A DNA stretch of 64,000 nucleotides from Takakia lepidozioides (taxonomy: Eukaryota > Streptophyta > Takakiopsida > Takakiales > Takakiaceae), in the NCBI GenBank assembly GCA_030704615.1, contig CM060732.1, forward strand, positions 33,523,053-33,587,052. The letters run 5' to 3'. The notes below the pieces were generated by a model that saw only the letters and a program-made list of their open reading frames with translations, did not search any database and was not told the DNA's origin. This document shows positions 1-8,550 of this stretch, one piece after another. Position 1 is the first letter of the stretch; the number at the start of each line of letters is the position of its first letter. The position numbers were made by a program, and so were the translations under genes.

Positions 1-455
1 TGTATTAGCAGTGACGTCGAGGACCCTGCCTTCAACATCCGTACATGTTTCCATGAGCGTCTAGATGAATGCAGGATTCCTGGTCCTGCCATACCTCCAA
101 GGCTTGCCCAACAAATCACAAAGCATGTCCTTCTCTCCCACATGGTTGAACAGGACGTTATACTCCAGTGGATCAACTGTGGAATCAACAAGTCTACTAC
201 TTGACGTAATTTGAATTTCGAATGTTCCTTCACGAAGCAGAATGCCTAAAAGACAAGAGTCTGCAAAGAAGGAAATGAGAACGTGAGAGGTGGCCTACAC
301 GTACATGGGCAATTTCGGCACAGAAATTGGCAGAACAGAGGAGAACCGCAACATACATTCTGACCATCATTGAGAAGACCATGCGTGTTGATGCAAATCC
401 AAATCTTTTTCTGGATGGGTGCTGCACTTCTCCCCGTCCATACTTTGATATCATT

Positions 456-1450
456 CTAAGTGACTTCTCCATCGGCTGCTAGCACAACAACACAGCCGTC
501 GTCGTCCAACATGTTGACTGTGAACCCGAATGTGTGGCTCCAGTATCTTTCATCGTACTTGTTCCACCAGGGTAGTGAGCCCAGTATCTCCTGCCCATCC
601 GGGATATCCACAAAGATCATGTCGATGGAGGCTTTCACCACCCTGCCCCCGACTGTGCTCTTTTTGCCGTGGCTCATCGCCACAAAATACTCCATCATCT
701 TTGTGTAGCCGGGAGTGTCCTCGATATCATTGCCAGTGGCCTTCCTCTTCCCCTTCCCCTGGTGGGCCTCGATCGCCTTCCTCAATCTCGTTTTCTCCAG
801 CCTTCTGGTCAGAGCAGTTAGGAAATTTTCATTAACACACTCCACAATTGTGGGTGTTTTGAGGACTTCCCTGCCCGCAATGTGCACCGCACAATAGGGT
901 CTACCAGGTGCATCCTCGTATAGTGATCTCTTCGCAGCCAAACCCCCGGAGTGCTGGCCCTTGTGAATTTTCGGACGAGGTGTGGCCCCCTGGATGTTAT
1001 CCTGCTGGAAATCGTCGTCGGAATCCTCGTCATCTGGCTGACTATGTTGCTGCTTCTTCTTCTTGGGTGTGGGGGTCTTCGTCTCTTGCCTCTATTTGCG
1101 CATTCTTTTCTTCCTGTCCTTGGGCTGCTCAGCTGCCTGCTTCTCCATCTGCTCCTTCGCCAACGCTGCCGCCTTGGCTGACTTTCTCAGTGCTTTCTGC
1201 TTTGCTGCCTCCTCTGCTTTCAGTCTTTCCGCGTCCTCTGGTTGGGGATCCGATTGCGCCTTCATAGCCCGGGCATTCGCTTCCTTCTTCAAGTTAACCT
1301 CAGAGAGGTCAACCGGTCCCACTTGGGAGATCCACATACCACGGACAGTCTACCAAATGCTCGGCATGCCACTCCTTCGCCATTACTTCTGTGTATATCG
1401 TACCACGACCTCAAGGTGTCCTCCACGCCAGGAAGAATGGTGGAACCCTT
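456..1450 (-). pseudogene. Linker and methyltransferase motif IV-like exon of copy 1
   Basis: The exon starts with GRGTIYTEVMAKEWHAEHL near 1440, slips frame near 1320, runs through a Lys/Ala/Gln-rich linker, slips again near 1090-1040, then codes for 161 clean codons (456-941). Those codons contain IDMIFVDIPDGQ, a WWNKYDERYW stretch and VVVLAADGEV. This matches the layout of motif IV of beta-type N6-A/N4-C DNA methyltransferases: a strand with Asp, the DPPY loop, then a helix and a final beta strand. The catalytic DPPY is replaced by DIPD. Compared with copy 2, about 330 bases that should follow (43330-43670) are missing here. Confidence 0.5.
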
Positions 1451-1704
1451 TGAATGGCTCCGGACGGAATGAGTGCAAAGTTTATGTACCTGCAATCACG
1501 AGGCAGTTCAACAAAAATCATTCTACTGATGCATCATGCAAGAGGAAGTTCTCAATGCATAAGGTATTTCGGCACCGAAATACGCAGTGGACCGTGCCCC
1601 AATTACCGAGCACTCACATCTTGCAGAGGTATATTTTGGCGCCGCAATACCCACCGCTGCTTAGCTAAATCCTCAAAAATGCAAATAGGGGGATGCATTG
1701 GCAG

Positions 1705-1850
1705 CAGATTACCTAAACAAGACACGCATTGCCGCTTTGTCAGCACCCTCCTGCTCTTCGATGTATACGTTGCGTCTTGCCTTTGCAATTTCTCCGAAAA
1801 ACAGGTTTGCGAAGCGCCCCCCTCGCCAGGACTGCACGTAGTTCTCCATT
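1705..1850 (-). CDS. Fifth exon of copy 1 (ENYVQSWRGGRFANLFF...)
   Basis: Begins near ETMENYVQSWRGGRFANLFF and ends in RVLF directly at a GTAATC donor. There is no stop in this frame. No family recognised. The intron that follows, about 1450-1705, contains two copies of the GGCGCC palindrome (1566 and 1633). Confidence 0.35.
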
Positions 1851-1993
1851 GTCTCCGGTTTCGTCTAGTCGATCTGTAACTTGAAAGTGGTGGTGTTGCA
1901 ATCCAATTGCTCCAGGGCGTGGGTCAGTACCTGCAGCAGTGCAGGTTTCCAAAACATTCATGAATTTGAAATTGCGATGATGTCCAACACACA

Positions 1994-2110
1994 GAAGAGG
2001 AGGAAATTATACCTGATGCCACCAAGTCATCACATTGAGCCAGTCGTTCATTTTGTCGTCTGTTGGCTCGATGGGAAAGTGGTACAGTAGCTTCGTGTTT
2101 GTATGGCCGT
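1994..2110 (-). CDS. Fourth exon of copy 1 (WLRIWNGHT...WWHQ)
   Basis: A short open stretch, rich in Trp, that starts around WLRIWNGHTNTKLLYHF and ends TWWHQ directly before a GTATAA donor. It is assigned by frame and donor only, with the acceptor near 2110 not fixed. Its Trp/aromatic pattern suggests a buried core segment of the protein. Function unknown. Confidence 0.35.
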
Positions 2111-2217
2111 TCCAGATTCGTAGCCACCTCGTCTACATGGCCTAACATCGGTCAGACATAAGAACCTCATCATGAGAATCGCGAGAAGACACAAAACAAG
2201 AACAAACACACGCTAAC

Positions 2218-2514
2218 CTTTTCCGTCGGCTCAACACAGGACACTGCGATGTGATGAAGTTTCTTCATGGACATTTCCGGTTTCATGGGTCTGGAGTAAT
2301 GTAGTCCTATCTCCGCCAGGAACTCGGCACCAAGACCAGGGTCAGCGATTGCAACTTGCTTCACAAGTTTGGACCTGTACTTGGTCCGTGATTGCCTCCC
2401 TGCCTGCACAATGTGACTCTCTATCGACGCGTCCGCCTTGTTGGGGGCATCACTCTCAAAGAACTGCCTTTTGGCATAGGCCAAGTCATCCCTGATGTTC
2501 GTCAGCATTCCCAT
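2218..2514 (-). CDS. Third exon of copy 1, fold unknown
   Basis: Open frame of about 100 codons from near 2514 to a GTTAGC donor at 2217. It is basic and helical in character, with no motif I recognise. It continues the gene whose ParB-like exon lies upstream. The surrounding introns contain the GGCGCC palindrome described separately. Confidence 0.4.
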
Positions 2515-2591
2515 ACCCAGCGGATATAGTCAGGCCACTGATCCCTGCAACAAATAGCATTAAATCGGGAAATTTGAGATGAACCTCACCG

Positions 2592-2766
2592 AATAGAGGA
2601 TCTCCACCATGGCGTCCAGTGTTGGTCGGTACCAGGTGCGATCCGCTTTCACAAGGGACTTCCTGTACAACTCCGGATCGAGGGATTTTTGGAAGTCCGT
2701 CAGCGGTGTTGTGCCCACTTCTTACACTCTGTAGACCGTATGTGCCAGATGAGTTTCCACGAAGGC
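2592..2766 (-). pseudogene. Second exon of copy 1, with in-frame stop
   Basis: The frame reads RVTERAFVETHLAHTVYRV, then a TAA near 2722, then EVGTTPLTDFQKSLDPELYR and on to a GTGAGG donor near 2592. Both halves look like ordinary amphipathic protein and share one frame, so TAA most simply replaces a CAA glutamine codon. No fold recognised. It lies between the ParB-like exon and the exon ending at 2218. Confidence 0.4.
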
Positions 2767-2944
2767 CCTCTCTGTTACCCTGCCATGGAGAAAAAATAAA
2801 GGAACAACATGAAAATATGATACAAAAATAATCAGATTTCGGCACAGCAATCCAATTTCCAGTTCATAGAGTGCATGACAGTCAAGAACATTGTCTATTT
2901 CGGCGCTGCAATAGGCAGTACACATGGATGTAGTTGTATACTTA

Positions 2945-3784
2945 CATATTTATATCCGCCATGGTACCCTTCAGTAGTCCTCTGTCCCTGACGTCCACCT
3001 TCACGACAATGCAGTCCACCATGTAATGCCAATTGATGTCTTGCGGATGCATTTCAGCAATGTACTCTGTCCAGGCAAGCATCCAGTGGTTCCCGTCCCA
3101 AACGAAAAACATCTTCCCTGCCATGTGTGCGAATGTGGGATTAGTCTTCAGAGAGGCTTCAAACTTGGCATTTACAGTGTGCCATTGGGGGCTCCAATTC
3201 TGAAGCTCCTCTGCAGTGGGGCCCTTTGTGACACCCTGGTCATTCTCAATGGAAACGTAGAATGCTGTCGACCCCCATCTGTACCCCTCTCTAAAGTTGT
3301 GCTTCAGTCGATCGATGTCCCCTGGTAGTGCTTGCTTTACAACTGGAAGGCTAACCATGCGACACAAAGGAACTTTGAGGTTCTCCGGATACACCATGGA
3401 GCCCAAAACGCGGCCTATGTTGCTATGAGTCTCTGCCAGCAACCTGTTTGCTGCTATGTCCATGTTTCGTGCGCTCATGAGCATATCCGCCACCAGTTTC
3501 TTACTTCTATCACCTCTCTCACTTCCCTCACCCCTCTCACCAGCCTGTCTACTGTCCTGGAGGTTTTGCTCCTCCGCAAGCTCCAGCAAGTTCTGATCTC
3601 CTGGGAAGTCGTCAAGTCGCACCACGTTGTCGTCCTCTGCTTCTGTCAGCTGAATGGGCCGCCCTTCTGCAGATCCGAGTCCGACATCTCCAGCGGCCTC
3701 CACCGCATCCGTGTTTTCTGAAACTGCCTGCAAACCCAATATCTCCGCTTCCAGTCTCCCAAGTGGTTTTACTGGCGAAGCCAT
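2945..3784 (-). CDS. ParB/sulfiredoxin-like domain exon of copy 1
   Basis: Open frame of 280 codons ending at a strong GTAAGT donor. The first half is acidic and low in complexity. The second half is compact, with conserved-looking hydrophobic and Trp residues. Near residues 229-245 it reads FFVWDGNHWMLAWTEYI. ParB-like and sulfiredoxin-like domains carry G-x-H-R at this place, as in DGNHR followed by an aliphatic/aromatic helix. Here Arg is Trp (TGG), which one C-to-T change in CGG would give. The domain probably binds DNA or nucleotide in its family; activity of this copy is doubtful. Alternative: an unrelated fold sharing a short motif. Confidence 0.5.
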
Positions 3785-4001
3785 GGGCTCCTTTTGCTTC
3801 CTCGGCTTCCAGACTCTAGGTGGGCTTTTCTGAGGCGATTTCTGAGGTGTTCTCTGAGGAGTTGCCTACCTCGATGCATTTCCACCTTGCGAGCGCAGCA
3901 CCCGGGCAAGAGCATCCAAAGTTGACTGTGTTGGCTCGCCCCCCTGCGATCCCTCCCCAGCTCCCATGTCAAACAAACAGGAAAACATGACTGCAACTCA
4001 C

Positions 4002-4226
4002 TTTGGCCCCTTCGTATAAGGGAGTTTTGGCTTCTTTTTCCATGTCATTCAAAGAGTCTGTGTCCTTATCTACCATCTCATGCATTAAGAGGTCCTCCAT
4101 TGCTGCCACATCCTCATGCATAATTCCATTGTCATTGTTGTCCTCATCATTAGAGACCGCCATTTCAGACGAGGTCGGGTCCCTTTGACATGCACCCCCC
4201 TCCGAAGGAACAAAATCCCGGTTCAT
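4002..4226 (-). CDS. Acidic N-terminal exon of copy 1
   Basis: Candidate first exon, ATG at 4226. It codes for about 75 residues rich in Asp, Glu, Asn and Met, with no recognisable domain, and ends AAA followed by a GTGAGT donor. It has no stop before the donor. The next exon on this strand lies around 3780-3960 and gives a Pro/Gln/Lys-rich stretch of TPQ/SPQ repeats that leads into the ParB-like exon. That stretch has one in-frame TAG near 3869 unless a splice site removes it. Confidence 0.4.
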
Positions 4227-4229
4227 GAC

Positions 4230-4650
4230 AAGATCATGTGAACTTCATGAATTAACGCCGTGGGGTTGTGGCCGGCATCCTAAGATGCCAAAAACAACCA
4301 TGTCATTATCAGTTTCCATACGTGGCGTTGTTCATTATCATACGAGATAAAACCCAAAGTACACATTATACACATGAGGGGAATACATACATATTGCTTC
4401 ACCACATGAAGGAGACATTATATAATTCAAAATACCCAAATTCACATATAACGTCCATCCAAACTCCCTTGCATATAGCATGAAAAATTGCATCCAAATA
4501 CACATCAATGCCTATGTATATAAATACACGGTGGAGGAAGCCACCTCAATGTACAAAATGTCTTCCTACGTCCATCTACACATGATGAAACTCGGCTAAC
4601 GCCTAAAGTCATACTCTGCAAACAACTCCTCTCCAGCCCTACCTCCTCGC
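4230..4650. other. Non-coding AT-rich stretch
   Basis: Lies between the first exon of copy 1 and the SET relic. It is AT-rich with many short ACACAT/ATACAT runs. I see no convincing exon, RNA gene or repeat longer than about 10 bases. It may hold the promoter of copy 1, but no clear TATA box stands out. Confidence 0.4.
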
Positions 4651-4658
4651 ACATGTCA

Positions 4659-5399
4659 TCACAAAAATGGTGATGTTAGGGTCCAATCTACTATCCCCAT
4701 CACGAATGGGGATGTCAGGATACTCTGTAAGGAGGGAAGACTGAAAGAGGCGCTGCACATTCTGGAAAAGGAGGCGTTTTGATCCCAAAACACGTTGGCG
4801 GTGTGAACTATTGAACCGGTAACTGAACTATTGATGAGCCTAGCCACGTTGCCATACACATCGGGGTTTTCGTCACAATAAATATGGGCTTTGCGGCCCA
4901 AATTTCTCCCCCTTACATCATTGTCGTTCACAACAAGGATGTAAGGATGGATCAAGGACCCAAGGCCGTGTGTCTGCAATAATTGCCACTCCCGGTGGGT
5001 GTACCTCAGCCCAAAATAGGAGAACAAATCCACAGAATTCTCTCCTCTCCCCAAAACTACATCCTCCATAAAAAAAAGTCCGCGACCCATACTAGGGTCT
5101 ATTGCCTCCATCACGCAATACATGCGACCCCAAAAAAGAAAGGGCTCACCCTCGGGAATCGGAACTGGACAAGGCACAAGACATTGGTAGAAATGGGGTT
5201 GGACTCCCATCGTGAATAGCTCCCTAGCACCACGATGACGTATGGTGCTGTCATCAGGCCGGCAAAGGCGCGGACCAACCGTGCGAAACAACTTTGGTCC
5301 ACCTCTCCTAGGGGGCGGCGCCCGTCCATCACTTCGGGGGCCCTTCTCCCGGAGTGGGAACCTAGTGATCCATCGGTCCCAGTCATACACAGTCCCCAA
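4659..5399 (-). pseudogene. SET-domain protein relic
   Basis: Minus-strand open frame of 246 codons. It carries SET-domain landmarks in the right order: GRGLFF at residues 105-110, SYFG at 127-130, and GNVARLINSS at 183-192, which matches the family's GN-x-AR-F-INHS core but lacks the His. The last 35 residues do not resemble the ELxYDY segment or a post-SET zinc site, so the C-terminus is lost or lies in a further exon. Upstream is a Pro-rich stretch with an in-frame TAA near 5423. SET enzymes methylate histone lysines with S-adenosylmethionine. The gene sits directly upstream of, and in the same direction as, copy 1. Whether it belonged to the same element is inference. Confidence 0.55.
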
Positions 5400-5507
5400 A
5401 GGTGGTGGGATCCATCGGGGTTATGCCGGAGGACCCGGATACGGACTCGGTGGCGGCTGTGGTCTTGGCAATGGATGGGAAGGGACACGTAGGTTGGTAT
5501 GAGGGAT

Positions 5508-7039
5508 CTCAGAAAGACCCATTTCCTTTGCCATTCACAGAGGCTGTACTAGATACCGTGGCAGCTGAAGAAAACCAAGGGAAAACTGCCTTTATTACTG
5601 ATTGGGGAGCTTATGCTCACAAAGTCATGCACATTTTGGACTTTGTAATGCACCAACTACATTCCAAAAAGTAATCAGTGAGTTATTCCATGAGTATTTG
5701 GATTACTTCATGCAGGTGTTCCTAGATGACTTCAGTCTGTATAACTCTAAGAATGAGCATTTGCAGAAGCTGGAGTTATGCTTAGCCAGGTGCAGAATGA
5801 GAGGCATGGGATTGAATCCAGAAAAATGTACTTTCTATGTGAACTCATAAGTGCTTTTGGGACACATTGTGTGTCAGAAAGGACTGCTTGTGGACCCTAG
5901 GAAGACAGAGGCTATTAAAGCATCTCCACCACCTACTAATGTTAAAGCCCTGAGGAGATTCCTTGGACAAACCAGTTACTATAGAAGGTTTGTCCGACGA
6001 TATGCACAGAAGGCTGCACCATTAAGTAAACTCTTGAAGAAAGATGCAGTGTGTGCATGGACAGCTGAATTCCAACGGACCTTTGAGGATCTTACATTGT
6101 CAGTAACAACTACACTTGTGCTGATTAACCTCCATTGGCATATGATATTTCATGTGCATTATGATGCTTCTGGAGAAGCATTGGGAACTGTGTTAGCTCA
6201 AAACATTACAGAAAATATAGATTCACATGTTTATTATACTAGCAGATTATTGAACAATGCTGAAAGAAATTATAGCACCACTGAAAGGGAAGCTTTGGCA
6301 ATGATTATTTAGTCAAGAAGTTCAGGCATTATCTGTTGGGAAGGAAGTTTGTGTTCGATGTGGATCATCAGGCTTTGCTTTATTTGGTGAGTTCACAAGC
6401 CTTTGATAAGTGGAAGAATAGCAAGATGGCTAATAATACTGCATGAGTTTGAATTCGAAGTTGTTTACAAACCTGGTCGGTTGCATTTGGTGGCAGATCA
6501 CTTATCATGTTTGGAAACAGGAGAACCCGCCATAGGTGTGGACGATCAACTACCTGATGCTAATTTATTTGCAGTAGAGGTAGGGGCTGATGATTGGCTG
6601 GATTGGCAGTGGCCAATCAGATACTATTTGACTCATGGTCAATGTCCACCTAGTTACGGAAAGAAGCAGAGAATGAGGATTTATAAGGTTTTGCCATACA
6701 CTATGATATGAGGGAAACTTTACAAGTTAGGACCAGATGGTGTACTAAAGAGATGCTTGTACCATCATGAGGTCAGTAAAGTTTTAGAAGAGACTCATAT
6801 ATAGAGGAGTGGCTGGAGGACACTTTGGAGAAGAGACTACCAGTAGGAAGACTTTACTTGGAGGATACTGGTGGCCTACATTATTCAAAGATGTACACAA
6901 CTTTTGCAAAAGCTGTGATGAATACCAAAAATTAGGACCATTGCAGAGATCACGCAAGATGGCGTTACATCCTACAATGCCTACTGAACCAATCCAGAAA
7001 TGGGGATTGGACTTTGTTGGGCTGGAATCAATCCACCAG
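5508..7039 (+). pseudogene. Tat-like Ty3/gypsy pol, copy A, first part (RT, RNase H, zinc-binding)
   Basis: Decayed gypsy pol. It runs from PFPLPFTEAVLDTVA through reverse transcriptase with FLDDF, the SYYRRFVRRYAQKAAPL connection region, RNase H with TEREALAMI, and the HHEV...C..C integrase zinc region. It is closely similar to copy B at 15.7-18.2 kb. About 20 residues around the GHEMYSFMDG segment are deleted near 5565, and there are at least four frame breaks or stops (near 5672, 5850, 6312, 6710). No LTR is seen at its left end, where it abuts the SET relic. It cannot be active. Confidence 0.85.
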
Positions 7040-8053
7040 CCCGGGGAAGTCACTCCCTATCACTTGTATAGGGCACGTGAGATAAATGGGTATGTTGTAG
7101 GGGGGTATTACTTTTACTTTGGGTATTTTTTAGTACCCTATAATTACATAATTTTGTAGTATGGTGAATTTTTGGCATGCTATTTTAATTATAATTTTTT
7201 GTTTCAAACAAATATTAGACACCATATATTAATAAAAAAGAATTTTATTTTTACAAGACAAATGAATTTATTATTTGGTTGAAATAAATTCATTTAAAGC
7301 ATTCGCATCATCAGCATTCAAAGTATAAACATTTTGCGCTCTATCGAAAGTCATAGTGAATGAACTAATAATTGAGTCTACATCTACCCACTTGTTGTCG
7401 GTATGATCATATTTGAATTTAAATTGTCCTCTAGATTTTGAGAAGTAGTTTAATAACACCATAACTGGTATGGTTGATCTATTTAGGAGATCAATAGGCT
7501 GTCGTGATATCCCCCACATGCTCCCTGCGTTCCTTCTCATTTTTTGAATCCTACCTAACCACCATTTCCCCCATCTACACCAGTAGCTATATTAGATGTT
7601 GGCACACCTTATTTTTGGAATTTTTCATAGGTATTATCTCAACCCAGTTTTTTTTTTAAATCATTATTTTAGATCTTATATCAATTTAAATTCCTTTATC
7701 ACAATATAATGTACCATTTATTACTTTTAAATGTTACCAACAGTCAGTAGCTCAATTGGTTAGTGCACTGAGTGCCACCAAGATGATTCTGGGGTCAAAT
7801 CCTGCTACTTGACGGGTGTGGTATACTCTTTGGGCGGTGTCCCATTTCTTAGCCTCCATGGCACGATTACTGTGAAAGAGGTTATTTTCTCCTCTCACTA
7901 TCAAGGGCCTGATTTCTGAGCTGTCAGCTCCCAGGTGTTTCACTTTAATTATTTAATATATATATTTTTTCTAATTTTTATCTTTTCTGAATAAATTGCA
8001 CCCTATATTTTTTTGCACGTCGGTTGGAAATTTTTGGAAGTGACTTCCCCGGG
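7040..8053. mobile_element. 1,014-bp TIR transposon (hAT-like) inside gypsy copy A
   Basis: The two ends are inverted copies: the left starts CCCGGGGAAGTCACT and the right ends AGTGACTTCCCCGGG. Both sides carry the 8-base duplication TCCACCAG (7032-7039 and 8054-8061). Removing the insert with one duplication restores the integrase frame seen in copy B. An 8-bp duplication fits the hAT superfamily, though the TIR start is not the usual CAGGG type. The interior is AT-rich and codes for no recognised transposase, so the element is non-autonomous. An 89-codon minus ORF (7271-7540) has no recognisable family. Confidence 0.85.
7744..7945 (+). repeat. tRNA-derived SINE-like sequence
   Basis: Holds an RNA polymerase III A box (TAGCTCAATTGG, 7748-7759) and B box (GGGTCAAATCC, 7792-7802) at tRNA-like spacing, followed by about 140 bases of unrelated body and an AT-rich (TA)n end. 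It does not fold as a proper tRNA and sits inside the TIR transposon, so a SINE or SINE relic is likelier than a gene. Confidence 0.5.
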
Positions 8054-8360
8054 TCCACCAGCAATGAATACACAGAACAAGTATATAATCATAGCAGCTG
8101 ATTATACTACTAAGTGGGTTGAAGCTAAGGCTCTGAGAGATAACACAACTAAATCTACAACAAAGTTTCTTTATGAGAACATCATCTCGAGATTTGGCTG
8201 CCCCTTAGAGTTTATCAGTGATCAAGGAAGTCACTTTATCAATGAAACAATTGAGTTGTTGACCAAGGAATTCATGATTGTGCATAGGAAGAGCACGACC
8301 TATTACCCTAGGGGTAATGGACAAGCGGAGGCCACCAATAAGATATTGTGCACAATTAGT
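8054..8360 (+). pseudogene. Gypsy copy A integrase core, after the insertion
   Basis: Resumes the integrase of copy A at [20 protein letters not shown]. It contains the first Asp of the DDE core (ADYTTKW), the second (ISDQGSHF) and the Tyr-Pro-x-Gly-Asn-Gly-Gln region, then stops matching near 8355. Beyond that point the sequence changes to unrelated material next to the chromovirus. The rest of the integrase and the 3' LTR are absent. Confidence 0.8.
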
Positions 8361-8550
8361 TGCAGCATCTCTGCTCTGCACGGGATCTTTTTCCGGCACC
8401 AGTTCGAGCATGTATCCCACCATTTGAGTAGCTAATTGCTCAAGGTCTCGACCATCTTCATGGGACCATTTTCGAGCGCGTGCAACGTAATTTTTTTTCC
8501 CTGCATGCTCTCAAAGTGCTTCTTCCGATTTGCATTGGGTCCGACTTCTA

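Larger units (their letters stand above)
1..4226 (-). pseudogene. ParB-like / permuted DNA-methyltransferase-like transposon gene, copy 1 (runs off window)
   Basis: This is a multi-exon gene read on the minus strand from an ATG at 4226 towards position 1, where the window cuts it. In order it holds an acidic N-terminus, a ParB/sulfiredoxin-like domain (DGNHW), several exons of unknown fold, a lysine-rich linker, a methyltransferase motif IV-like region (VDIPDG, then a WW-rich stretch and a hydrophobic strand) and, at 1-215, the start of the motif X/I exon. Exons end at good donors (GTGAGT near 4001, GTAAGT near 2945, GTTAGC near 2217, GTAATC near 1705). Several exons contain stops or frame slips: TAA near 2722, TAG near 3869, a shift near 1320, a TGA near 365. 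The copy is therefore probably dead. The domain order ParB then permuted methyltransferase is known from bacteria and phages; finding it in an intron-bearing plant element is the odd point. The function assignment is by motif only. Confidence 0.6.

Noticed and set aside
908-1668. Plus-strand ORFs at 0.9-1.7 kb
   Set aside because: They are antisense to the linker and motif IV exon of copy 1 and have Cys/Ser/Leu-rich shadow composition.
7744-7815. tRNA gene
   Set aside because: A and B boxes are present, but the acceptor stem does not pair and the sequence lies inside a transposon with a further body; a SINE fits better.
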